From: Catenovulum sediminis
Lineage (GTDB): Bacteria > Pseudomonadota > Gammaproteobacteria > Enterobacterales > Alteromonadaceae
Reading direction: 5' to 3'
Assembly (NCBI RefSeq): GCF_007289895.1
Contig: NZ_CP041660.1
Location: forward strand, 620,001 to 684,000
DNA length: 64,000 bases
The position numbers were made by a program, and so were the translations under genes. Position 1 is the first letter of the stretch, and each line of letters starts with the position of its first letter. The notes under the pieces were generated by a model. The model saw only the letters and a list, made by a program, of their open reading frames with translations. It was not told the origin of the DNA and searched no databases. Positions 56,226 through 64,000 of this stretch are shown in pieces.

Positions 56226-57398
56226 TTTAGCTCTTTCTTCTAAGATTTTAACTGCAGGTAATTCTTTACCTTCAACAAACTCTAAGAATGCACCGCCACC
56301 TGTTGATACATAAGAAATTTTGTCTGCTAAATCCCATTTGTCGATAGCAGCCAAAGTATCACCACCACCGGCAATAGAGAAGGCTTCACTTTCTGCAATT
56401 GCGCGAGCAACGACTTCAGTACCTTTAGCAAACGCATCAAATTCGAATACACCACAAGGACCATTCCAAATTACCGTTTTTGCTGATTTGATGATTTCAG
56501 CTGCCTTGGCTGCTGACTCTGGACCATAATCGATAATTTCTTCGTCTGCCTGAATTTCATTCACTTTTTTGGTTTCAGTTTTTGAAGTATGGCTCCAATC
56601 ACTAAACCCTTCTTTTGTCGTGCGTACATCTGTTGCAAAAATAACTTCTGTTGTTGCACGTAAACGCTGAGCTTCTGGAATTAAGTCTTCTTCATATAAA
56701 GAGTTACCGACTTCATGACCCGCTGATGCAACAAAAGTATTTGAGATACCACCACCGACAATCAATACATCAACAATTTTAGAAAATGCTTCTAAAACCG
56801 CTAACTTTGAAGATACTTTAGAACCACCGACAATAGCGACAACCGGACGCTCTGGCTTACCTAAAGCTTTACCTAATGCGTCTAATTCATTCACCAATAA
56901 TGGACCTGCGGCAGCAACCGGTGCAAATTTAGCAACACCATGAGTAGAGGCTTGCGCGCGGTGTGCTGTACCAAATGCATCCATGACAAAAACATCACAT
57001 AATGCCGCTAATTTTTTAGCGAGTGTTTCGTCATCTGCTTTTTCACCTTCGTTGAAACGCACATTTTCTAAAATGATCACTTCACCGGCTTTTGCTTCAA
57101 CACCATCTAAATAATCTTTTTCTAAACGCACTGGTGCATCTAATTTTTCAGCAATATATTCAACGGCTGGCGCCAATGAATACTTGTCTTCGTATTGACC
57201 TTCTGTTGGACGACCTAAGTGAGACATCACCAATACAGCGGCGCCTTTTTCTAATGCCAGTTTGATAGTTGGAATTGCTGCGTCTACACGCACAGTTGAT
57301 GTGATTTTTCCATCATCATCCAATGGCACGTTTAAATCTTCACGGATTAATACTTTTTTACCTTGTAAGTCCAAGTCAGACATTTTGATTACTGACAT
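56220..57398 (-). CDS. pgk: Phosphoglycerate kinase
   Basis: 392 residues. [53 protein letters not shown] and [12 protein letters not shown] are all standard. It interconverts 1,3-bisphosphoglycerate and 3-phosphoglycerate. It follows epd by 30 bp in the common tkt-epd-pgk order; the fba gene that usually follows is missing and is replaced by an unrelated lipoprotein gene. Confidence 0.98.
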   Translation of the reverse strand: MSVIKMSDLDLQGKKVLIREDLNVPLDDDGKITSTVRVDAAIPTIKLALEKGAAVLVMSHLGRPTEGQYEDKYSLAPAVEYIAEKLDAPVRLEKDYLDGVEAKAGEVIILENVRFNEGEKADDETLAKKLAALCDVFVMDAFGTAHRAQASTHGVAKFAPVAAAGPLLVNELDALGKALGKPERPVVAIVGGSKVSSKLAVLEAFSKIVDVLIVGGGISNTFVASAGHEVGNSLYEEDLIPEAQRLRATTEVIFATDVRTTKEGFSDWSHTSKTETKKVNEIQADEEIIDYGPESAAKAAEIIKSAKTVIWNGPCGVFEFDAFAKGTEVVARAIAESEAFSIAGGGDTLAAIDKWDLADKISYVSTGGGAFLEFVEGKELPAVKILEERAKA

Positions 57399-57428
57399 AA
57401 GCGTGTCTCCAATTAAATTAAAAAATCT

Positions 57429-58442
57429 TTATTGCGCCGCAAACATCTCGCGGCAAGTATCTAACATTCTATTTGCGTAACCCCATTCGTTGTCACACCA
57501 GACCAGTACTTTTACCAGCTTATTATGGCTGACCCGAGTTTGTGTACCGTCCAAAATGCAAGAATGTGGGTCGTGATTAAAATCTATTGAAACCAAAGGC
57601 GCTTCGGTATAATCCAATACCCCTTTGAGTTTTCCTGCTGCCGCTTCTTTGACGACTTTATTCACATCATTAATACGAACTTCTTTTTCCATCGCTAAGC
57701 TCAATACCAGTGCGGTCACGTTAACCGTTGGCACGCGCACTGAAATTGCTTCAAAACGGCCTTGGAATTTTGGCAATATTCGTTCAATACCTGCGGCTAA
57801 TCGCGTATCGACCGGAATAATAGACTGACTCGCAGCTCTGGTACGCCGTAAATCTTCATGAAATGAGTCTATGACAGGTTGATCATTCATTGAAGAGTGG
57901 ATCGTGGTAACAGTGCCACTTTCTATACCATATGCTTTGTCTAGGATATCAATTACAGGTACACAGCCATTGGTTGTACAGGATGCGGCCGATACGATGC
58001 GATCACGTGCACGTAAAGTATCATGATTCACCCCATATACGATTGTTGCATCCATATTAGTATCACCCGGATGTGACAACAATACTTTTTTGGCACCTTG
58101 ACGTATATGAACAAACGCATCTTCAAAGCCTTGCACTTTACCAGTACACTCAAAGACGACATCAACGCCCATATTATCCCAAGGTAAATGGGCCAGACTT
58201 GATTCTTGCAATAAATGAATCCACTGGTCGGCAATTTTTAAGCGACCATTTTGTAAATTCACTTCTGTTTTAAAGCGGCCATGTGAAGTGTCATATTTGA
58301 GCAGGTGCAGAACAGCTTCTGGGCTGGCTAATTCATTAATAGCAACAACTTTAAACTCGTCCTGTAGGCCATATTCGTATATCGCGCGAACGACACTACG
58401 ACCAATACGCCCAAAACCATTTATAGCAATGCGAATTATAAT
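57429..58442 (-). CDS. epd: D-erythrose-4-phosphate dehydrogenase (start codon not ATG/GTG/TTG)
   Basis: 337 residues when begun at ATT 58442, close to the 339 of E. coli Epd. The true N-terminus [20 protein letters not shown] is in frame up to ATT-ATA-ATT, 5 bases after GGAG, with no ATG, GTG or TTG between the tkt terminator and this point. [17 protein letters not shown] holds the catalytic Cys, and [16 protein letters not shown] is the C-terminal signature. It makes 4-phosphoerythronate for pyridoxal phosphate synthesis. An internal ATG 63 codons in (MNLQNG? frame) would delete most of the NAD fold and is rejected. Confidence 0.88.
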   Translation of the reverse strand: MIIRIAINGFGRIGRSVVRAIYEYGLQDEFKVVAINELASPEAVLHLLKYDTSHGRFKTEVNLQNGRLKIADQWIHLLQESSLAHLPWDNMGVDVVFECTGKVQGFEDAFVHIRQGAKKVLLSHPGDTNMDATIVYGVNHDTLRARDRIVSAASCTTNGCVPVIDILDKAYGIESGTVTTIHSSMNDQPVIDSFHEDLRRTRAASQSIIPVDTRLAAGIERILPKFQGRFEAISVRVPTVNVTALVLSLAMEKEVRINDVNKVVKEAAAGKLKGVLDYTEAPLVSIDFNHDPHSCILDGTQTRVSHNKLVKVLVWCDNEWGYANRMLDTCREMFAAQ

Positions 58443-58457
58443 TGAATCTCCATGAGC

Positions 58458-58486
58458 AAAAAAGGCAGACCTAAGTCTGCCTTTTA
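58458..58486. terminator. Terminator between tkt and epd
   Basis: AAAGGCAGAC pairs with GTCTGCCTTT around CTAA, with A and T runs on both sides. It lies 20 bases after the tkt stop codon and only about 15 bases before the epd start, so epd must either use read-through or a promoter overlapping this hairpin. Confidence 0.88.
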
Positions 58487-58506
58487 TTAAACACTAGTGC
58501 TAGTGA

Positions 58507-60501
58507 TTAGCCTAATTTTTTCACTGTATCTACAACATTTTCAACTGTGAAGCCGAAGTGTTTGAACAAGTCACCACCCGGTGCAGATTCACCAAATGTT
58601 GTCATACATACAAAACCACCATTCATGCCAACATACTTATACCAGTAATCAGCATGTGCAGCTTCAATTGCAACACGTTTAGTAACCGCAGCCGGTAGTA
58701 CAGACTCTTTATATTCTGCAGATTGTGCATCGAAGGTATCTGTAGAAGGCATAGAAACGACGCGAGTTTTAATACCTTGTTCAGTCAATGCTTTTGCAGA
58801 ATCAACAGCCAATGAAACTTCAGAGCCTGTTGCGATTAAAATAGCATCAGGTGTACCGTCAGTATCAACTAATACATAACCACCTTTTTGAATATTTGCT
58901 ACTTGCTCTGCATTACGCTCTAACGCAGGTAAACCTTGACGGCTGAATACCAATGCTGTCGGTGCGTTTTGACGCTCAACTGCAACTTTCCATGCGGTTG
59001 CTGATTCAGTTGCATCCGCAGGGCGCCAAGTTGACATATTAGGTGTCATACGTAAGTTAGCAACTTGCTCTACTGGTTGGTGAGTTGGACCATCTTCACC
59101 CTGACCAATTGAATCGTGCGTATAGACAAAAATATTCTGAATACCCATTAACGCAGACATACGAACCGCATTACGTGCGTATTCCATAAACATCATGAAA
59201 GTAGCACCGTAGTTAATAAAACCACCGTGTAAAGAAATACCGTTCATAATGCCAGACATACCGAACTCACGTACACCATAGTGGATGTAGTTACCGGCAG
59301 GATCGTCTTGAATGCCTTTAGAACCAGACCATAAAGTTAGGTTAGAACCGGCTAAGTCAGCTGAACCACCTAACAATTCTGGTAATATTTTACCAAATGC
59401 TTCAATCGTATTTTGTGAAGCTTTACGTGAAGCAATTTTATCACCTTTAGCTTGAGTTTCAGCAATGAAAGCTTCTGCTTTAGCAGCAAACTCTGCAGGT
59501 AATTCACCTTTAATCACACGGCGCTCATATTCAGCTGCTAATTCTGGGTATGCTGCTTTGTAAGCTTCAAATTTAGCATTCCAAGCTGCTTCTTTTGCAT
59601 TACCGGTTTCTTTAGCATCCCATCCTGCATAGACTTCTGAAGGGATTTCAAAAGGCGCATGTGGCCAGCTTAAGAATTCACGTGCTGCTGCGATTTCTTC
59701 GTCACCTAATGGTGCACCGTGACAGTCATGGCTACCTGATTTATTTGGAGACCCTAAACCAATGATTGTTTTACAACAAATCATAGTCGGTTTATCAGTC
59801 ACAGATTGTGCTTCTTTGATTGCCGCTGAAATAGCTTCAGGATCATGTCCGTCAACACCAGCGATTACATGCCAGCCATATGATTCAAAGCGCTTAGGTG
59901 TATCATCCGTAAACCAACCTTCAACATGACCATCGATAGAAATACCGTTGTCATCCCAAAATGCGATTAACTTACCTAACCCTAAAGTACCCGCTAAAGA
60001 ACATGCTTCGTGAGAGATACCTTCCATCAAACAGCCATCACCTAAGAAACAATAGGTGTAATGGTCTACGATGTCATGGCCTTCACGGTTAAATTGTGCA
60101 GCCAAGGTTTTTTCTGCAATTGCAAAACCAACTGCATTTGAAATACCAGCGCCTAAAGGACCCGTCGTTGTTTCAACACCGTCTGTGTAACCATATTCAG
60201 GGTGACCTGGCGTTTGCGAGTGTAATTGGCGGAATTGCTTTAATTGCTCAATTGGCAGATTGTAACCTGACAAATGCAATAATGAATAAATCAACATAGA
60301 GCCATGACCGTTTGATAAAATGAAACGATCGCGGTCAGACCACTTTGTGTTGTTTGGATTGTGGTTCAGAAAATCACACCACAATACTTGGGCAATATCT
60401 GCCATACCCATAGGGGCGCCTGGGTGACCTGACTTAGCTTTTTGTACTGCATCCATACTTAGTACACGAATAGCGTTAGCAAGTTCTTTGCGTGACGGCA
60501 T
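58507..60501 (-). CDS. tkt: Transketolase
   Basis: 664 residues. [18 protein letters not shown], the ThDP motif [42 protein letters not shown] and LVFSRQGLP are in place. It moves two-carbon units in the pentose phosphate pathway. GGAG stands 6 bases before the ATG. It is divergent from metK across a 472-bp region, the usual gammaproteobacterial layout. Confidence 0.98.
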   Translation of the reverse strand: MPSRKELANAIRVLSMDAVQKAKSGHPGAPMGMADIAQVLWCDFLNHNPNNTKWSDRDRFILSNGHGSMLIYSLLHLSGYNLPIEQLKQFRQLHSQTPGHPEYGYTDGVETTTGPLGAGISNAVGFAIAEKTLAAQFNREGHDIVDHYTYCFLGDGCLMEGISHEACSLAGTLGLGKLIAFWDDNGISIDGHVEGWFTDDTPKRFESYGWHVIAGVDGHDPEAISAAIKEAQSVTDKPTMICCKTIIGLGSPNKSGSHDCHGAPLGDEEIAAAREFLSWPHAPFEIPSEVYAGWDAKETGNAKEAAWNAKFEAYKAAYPELAAEYERRVIKGELPAEFAAKAEAFIAETQAKGDKIASRKASQNTIEAFGKILPELLGGSADLAGSNLTLWSGSKGIQDDPAGNYIHYGVREFGMSGIMNGISLHGGFINYGATFMMFMEYARNAVRMSALMGIQNIFVYTHDSIGQGEDGPTHQPVEQVANLRMTPNMSTWRPADATESATAWKVAVERQNAPTALVFSRQGLPALERNAEQVANIQKGGYVLVDTDGTPDAILIATGSEVSLAVDSAKALTEQGIKTRVVSMPSTDTFDAQSAEYKESVLPAAVTKRVAIEAAHADYWYKYVGMNGGFVCMTTFGESAPGGDLFKHFGFTVENVVDTVKKLG

Positions 60502-60859
60502 TTTGACTCCTTAAGATAACCTTAAATATGTATTTGAGCATCGAATTAATAGATGTACCAGAAAATGTGCGGGTGGATTACCACTGGTACAATAAAACCG
60601 GCGGGTATTTTCTACCAGCACTGTAACAAGTGCAAATTTTTATCACTTATAGCCAGCATATTAAATTATAAATGTGACATACGGGCTAAAAATATCGACT
60701 TTTCAGCTTAATGAGCAAATTTTGTATTCGCAGAATCAAAAACATGAATAATGACTCTGGAATAACACTATTTTAAAGCTGTAAAAAGAAGCGCACCAAA
60801 TAGTAATACTTTATAACAAGTCAAATACATGCGCAACTGCTAAACTAGACTGTGCTTTT

Positions 60860-60891
60860 GGATGTTTAGACGTCTAGACGTAAAGACTTGC
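60860..60891. promoter_or_regulatory. MetJ operator (four tandem met boxes) upstream of metK
   Basis: Consecutive 8-bp blocks read GGATGTTT, AGACGTCT (perfect), AGACGTAA and AGACTTGC. MetJ dimers bind such tandem boxes when S-adenosylmethionine is abundant, so metK should be repressed by its own product. A further GTCTAAAC half-site lies at 60907. The rest of the 60502-60973 gap shows no gene or other clear element. Confidence 0.85.
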
Positions 60892-60973
60892 AAATTTAAA
60901 AAATCCGTCTAAACTTAGCCAACATTTTCGCTGTGGCGAATAATCAGACAATTTTTTATTAGGAGTCAGTAAA

Positions 60974-62125
60974 ATGGCAAAACACGTTTTTACCTCTGAG
61001 TCAGTTTCAGAAGGTCATCCGGATAAAATTGCGGATCAAATTTCTGATGCTGTATTAGATGCTATTTTAGAGCAAGACCCACACGCCCGTGTGGCGTGCG
61101 AAACGTATGTTAAAACAGGGATGGTGATGGTTGGGGGTGAAATCACAACCAGCGCTTGGGTTGATATTGAAGACTTAACACGTAAAACCGTACGTGAAAT
61201 AGGTTACACCCACTCAGATATGGGTTTTGATGCTGACTCTTGTGCCATTTTAAATACCATTGGTAAACAGTCTCCTGATATTAATCAAGGTGTTGACCGA
61301 GCTCGCCCAGAAGAACAAGGTGCCGGCGACCAGGGTTTAATGTTTGGTTATGCAAGCAACGAAACGGAAGTATTAATGCCTGCGCCTATTACTTACGCGC
61401 ACCGTTTGGTTAAACGCCAAGCACAAGTTCGTAAAAACGGAACGCTTCCTTGGTTACGCCCTGATGCAAAAAGCCAGGTCACTTTTGCCTATGAAAATGG
61501 CAGACCGGTTGGTGTTGATGCGGTTGTATTGTCAACGCAACATTGCGATAGCATATCAACTGAAGCACTGCGTGAAGCGGTGATGGAAGAAATCATTAAG
61601 CCGATATTGCCAGCTGAATGGTTAAACAAAGAAACCAAATATTTTATCAATCCAACCGGTCGTTTCGTGATTGGTGGGCCTATGGGTGACTGTGGTTTAA
61701 CGGGTCGTAAGATTATTGTTGATACTTACGGCGGTATGGCACGTCACGGTGGTGGTGCATTTTCGGGTAAAGATCCATCAAAAGTTGACCGCAGCGCAGC
61801 ATACGCGGGCCGTTATGTTGCCAAAAACATTGTTGCCGCTGGCTTAGCTGACCGCTGCGAAATTCAGGTTTCTTATGCAATTGGTGTGGCTGAGCCAACT
61901 TCCATCAGTATCGAAACTTTTGGCACAGGCAAAGTAGAAGAAGCACGTTTGGTTGAACTGGCCCGTGAGCATTTTGATTTACGCCCTTATGGTTTAATTA
62001 AAATGTTAGATCTAGAGCGCCCAATTTATCAAGCAACTGCGGCTTACGGTCACTTTGGACGAGAAGAGTTTCCATGGGAAGCAACAGATAAAGCCGCTGC
62101 ATTAAAAGACGCAGCCGGTCTGTAA
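60974..62125 (+). CDS. metK: S-adenosylmethionine synthetase
   Basis: 383 residues. [32 protein letters not shown], the P-loop-like [19 protein letters not shown] and the C-terminal [11 protein letters not shown] are typical. It makes SAM from ATP and methionine. AGGAG lies 9 bases before the ATG and MetJ boxes about 85-115 bases upstream. Confidence 0.98.
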   Translation: MAKHVFTSESVSEGHPDKIADQISDAVLDAILEQDPHARVACETYVKTGMVMVGGEITTSAWVDIEDLTRKTVREIGYTHSDMGFDADSCAILNTIGKQSPDINQGVDRARPEEQGAGDQGLMFGYASNETEVLMPAPITYAHRLVKRQAQVRKNGTLPWLRPDAKSQVTFAYENGRPVGVDAVVLSTQHCDSISTEALREAVMEEIIKPILPAEWLNKETKYFINPTGRFVIGGPMGDCGLTGRKIIVDTYGGMARHGGGAFSGKDPSKVDRSAAYAGRYVAKNIVAAGLADRCEIQVSYAIGVAEPTSISIETFGTGKVEEARLVELAREHFDLRPYGLIKMLDLERPIYQATAAYGHFGREEFPWEATDKAAALKDAAGL

Positions 62126-62200
62126 TGAGTATGGTTTGTTTTTGGCGAGCATCGCTTAGTATTTAAAAGCCCGTGCTGCTGATAACACCACTTACCACAC

Positions 62201-62229
62201 AAAAAGGTGCGTTTTTACGCGCCTTTTTT
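62201..62229 (+). terminator. Terminator after metK
   Basis: AAAGGTGCGT and ACGCGCCTTT form a stem (one G-T pair) followed by TTTTT on the plus strand, 75 bases past the metK stop. Confidence 0.85.
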
Positions 62230-62365
62230 AGTGTCTGCTGGTTGAGCGCTGTCGAGAGCCGATAAATTTGCCAAAAGCGGCAAATAATTGCCACCTGCCC
62301 TTCCCAAAAACGCCATTTTGGTTAATAATTAAACATTATTTAGATTTATGTCCAATGAGGTTTGT

Positions 62366-62662
62366 ATGGATATTAGTTCAGCGCTCAACACCAGTTTATA
62401 TGGCTTGCAAAAAAGCAGTCAGGGCATTACGCAGAACTCAGCTGACATCGCCAGCAAGAGTTTGCCTGAACAAACTCCGGCACAAACATCAGGACAAGCG
62501 CCCGCACAACAAAATTCGCAGGCAAACCAGGTAGAACCTAAAACCAGCATAACAGATGATTTAACGGGCCTACTAGAAAACAGAAATCTGGCCAGTGCAA
62601 ACATCAAAGCACTGGAAACCGAGAATGAGGTGTTGGGGAGTTTGATTGACATTAAAGTGTAA
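62366..62662 (+). CDS. Small protein with flagellar-rod-like N-terminus, beside a metalloprotease
   Basis: 98 residues from the ATG at 62366, which has GAGG 5 bases upstream; an earlier in-frame ATG at 62348 lacks such a site. MDISSALNTSLYGLQKSSQG resembles the N-terminal helix of FlgB/FlgC/FlgE-type rod and hook proteins. A low-complexity Gln/Pro/Ala middle and a C-terminal helix (NIKALETENEVLGSLIDIKV) follow, again like axial flagellar proteins. It is too short to be a full rod protein. Role unknown; it is 23 bp upstream of the next gene and likely co-transcribed. Confidence 0.65.
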   Translation: MDISSALNTSLYGLQKSSQGITQNSADIASKSLPEQTPAQTSGQAPAQQNSQANQVEPKTSITDDLTGLLENRNLASANIKALETENEVLGSLIDIKV

Positions 62663-62685
62663 TCAGACAACTAAAAGTTAAAACC

Positions 62686-63657
62686 ATGAATATAGTGACG
62701 CAGTTTCCAATCAACTTAAACTTGAACTTTGCCAACCCGCAAACCGAAGCGGCGCGCAAAGAGGCGCTGTCACGTGAACTGATTACACAAACCGGTGAAA
62801 CAGAGCAACAAGCGAATGAATCAGGAGTCGGTTCTGAGCGCGAACGGGCTCAAGCTCGAGGCCTGCAACAACCACTGACTTACGAATTTCCCCGTCAGGA
62901 AATAGAACATAAAGAAAATAAAGGCGAACAGCAAAACGATGCTGATAATGCTGGCGAACAAGATACAGCTGATGATAATACTGGTGATAATGCTGATGAC
63001 AACGCTGAACAAAATAGCAGTAACCAACAGCAAGATGCGCAAAATCAGCAACCTAGCGAGCAAGAACAAAAAGAAATAGACGAATTACAAGCACGTGATC
63101 GTGAAGTTAAAACGCATGAACAAGCGCATGCATCAATTGGTGGCCAGTACGCCAGTGCACCCAGCTACGAATACGAACAAGGACCGGATGGCAAAAAATA
63201 TGCTGTTGGGGGAGAAGTGCAAATAGATGTTTCGGTTGTTAACGGCGACCCGCAAGCAACAATACGGAAAATGGAGCAAGTAAAACGGGCTGCACTTGCG
63301 CCAGCAGAGCCGTCATCTGCAGATAGAAACGTCGCGAATGAAGCTTCGCAAAAAGCACAAGAAGCACGTGTCGAACTACAAAAAGAAAATATTGAAAGTA
63401 TATCGTCTAGTGCAACAATTACTTCAGCAAATGTCGCAGACATCTTCAATCCAGCCAACCCGGAAATCCAAGGGGCTAATGGCGCTGTGCCCAATGTAGA
63501 AGCAAAACAAACTTTATCAATGAATGCTAAAATTGACGAATATACACAAAGCATCTCAGCACGGGATGAGTCTGTAAACGCGCGAGCGCTACGCATTCAG
63601 AAATTTTACAATACCACCAGTGTTCCCAGCGGGAATCAATTTACCCGCTACGCCTGA
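62686..63657 (+). CDS. Putative metalloprotease, SprA-related (CJM1_0395-type) family
   Basis: 323 residues. A disordered acidic/Gln-rich region (about 80-145) precedes the conserved block LQARDREVKTHEQAHASIGG, in which HEQAH is an HExxH zinc motif, followed by YEYEQGPDGKKYAVGGEVQIDVS and DPQATIRKMEQVKRAALAPAEPS, the hallmark of this family. No signal peptide is seen, so it is probably cytoplasmic or secreted by another route. The family is widespread in marine gammaproteobacteria and epsilonproteobacteria without a proven substrate. Confidence 0.8.
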   Translation: MNIVTQFPINLNLNFANPQTEAARKEALSRELITQTGETEQQANESGVGSERERAQARGLQQPLTYEFPRQEIEHKENKGEQQNDADNAGEQDTADDNTGDNADDNAEQNSSNQQQDAQNQQPSEQEQKEIDELQARDREVKTHEQAHASIGGQYASAPSYEYEQGPDGKKYAVGGEVQIDVSVVNGDPQATIRKMEQVKRAALAPAEPSSADRNVANEASQKAQEARVELQKENIESISSSATITSANVADIFNPANPEIQGANGAVPNVEAKQTLSMNAKIDEYTQSISARDESVNARALRIQKFYNTTSVPSGNQFTRYA

Positions 63658-63714
63658 AGAAATTCAATCTTGTGATAAACTGTAAAGAGTATTTTCCACT
63701 TTTGGACAGTTTAT

Positions 63715-64000
63715 ATGCCACTAAATTCCAGCGTAAACGCTTTTTACGCCGTCATGTTTACGCTTTTCTCCGCGACCTGCTTTAGCCAGCAAAAAATCAA
63801 TTCTGCGAACACCAGCAGTTATCAAAAATGTAGCCAAATTACGCAAAACGAAGCGCGCTTACAATGTTTCGATACACATCATTCAACTGTAAAAACACAA
63901 AAAAAATCACTGCAACGTGAACGCCGCGATATAGAAGCACAGGCACAAAACTCGCCTTTTATTATTCAGTCTTATCGCCCTAGCTACTTTTTACCGCTCA
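63715..64000 (+). CDS. pldA: Phospholipase A1 (PldA), 5' part only
   Basis: 95 codons are visible before the window ends. A signal peptide (VMFTLFSATCFS, possibly from an internal ATG 13 codons in) is followed by a Cys pair region (YQKCSQITQNEARLQCFD) and a basic coil. It then reads NSPFIIQSYRPSYFLPL, which matches the start of the PldA barrel (NPFxIxPHxPNYxLP). The outer-membrane phospholipase would hydrolyse phospholipids in the outer leaflet. The catalytic His/Ser lie beyond the window. Confidence 0.75.
   Translation, partial: MPLNSSVNAFYAVMFTLFSATCFSQQKINSANTSSYQKCSQITQNEARLQCFDTHHSTVKTQKKSLQRERRDIEAQAQNSPFIIQSYRPSYFLPL

Noticed and set aside
57429..58262. Short 277-residue version of Epd starting at an internal ATG
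   Set aside because: It would lack the NAD-binding loop GFGRIG, which is perfectly conserved and in frame just upstream.

Overview
The window reads as chromosome of a marine-type gammaproteobacterium, most likely in or near the Alteromonadales. That placement is an inference from gene content and order: leuS-lptE-holA-nadD-rsfS-rlmH-mrdA-rodA-rlpA-dacA-ybeD-lipB-lipA, divergent tkt/metK with MetJ boxes, tkt-epd-pgk, a SprA-type metalloprotease and a YjbH/SLBB polysaccharide system. No phage or classical insertion sequence was seen.

Layout. (1) 1-24769, all on the minus strand: one long surface-polysaccharide locus. In transcription order it holds a very large SLBB export protein, a Wzz-type chain-length protein, rmlB, rmlA, a sugar N-formyltransferase, a WecE-type aminotransferase, a short NDP-hexose 2,3-dehydratase, a Gfo/Idh oxidoreductase, a GT56 (WecF-like) transferase, wzx, wzy, three GT4 transferases, an SDR epimerase, gmd, a GT2, fcl, gmm, wecA and a truncated yjbH. 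Together these predict a Wzx/Wzy-made polymer containing L-fucose and an unusual dTDP-4-formamido-2,4,6-trideoxyhexose. (2) 24770-29650: an accessory island with a Fic protein that lacks the catalytic histidine, a REP-associated tyrosine transposase (RAYT), a decayed HEPN-MNT toxin-antitoxin pair, three tRNA genes (Phe, Thr, Phe) and dense repeats. (3) 29651-31867: a TonB-dependent receptor. (4) 32006-45189: the conserved lipoate / cell-elongation / leuS block. (5) 45190-47350: two large repeat fields around a YbeL-like zinc-ribbon gene. (6) 47351-52749: a PP2C-kinase fusion, an FNT channel, cyanase and a divergent sigma-54 activator, with a good sigma-54 promoter and palindromic upstream sites between them. 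(7) 52750-64000: small and housekeeping genes (DUF1059, DNA alkylation repair protein, SdiA-regulated lipoprotein, pgk, epd, tkt, metK, a metalloprotease pair and the start of pldA).

The most striking signal is the repeat system. Dozens of REP hairpins have a 5' GTAG, a constant TTTA loop and stems that vary with compensating changes. They are mostly arranged as inverted pairs (REPINs). They fill nearly every long intergenic gap from 1.6 to 47.3 kb, surround the RAYT gene, and are absent from 47.35 kb to the end. They are repeatedly abutted by arrays with an exact 7-bp period and the rough consensus GNARCTY, making a composite REPIN-heptamer unit that is amplified six times in tandem at 45.3-46.0 kb.
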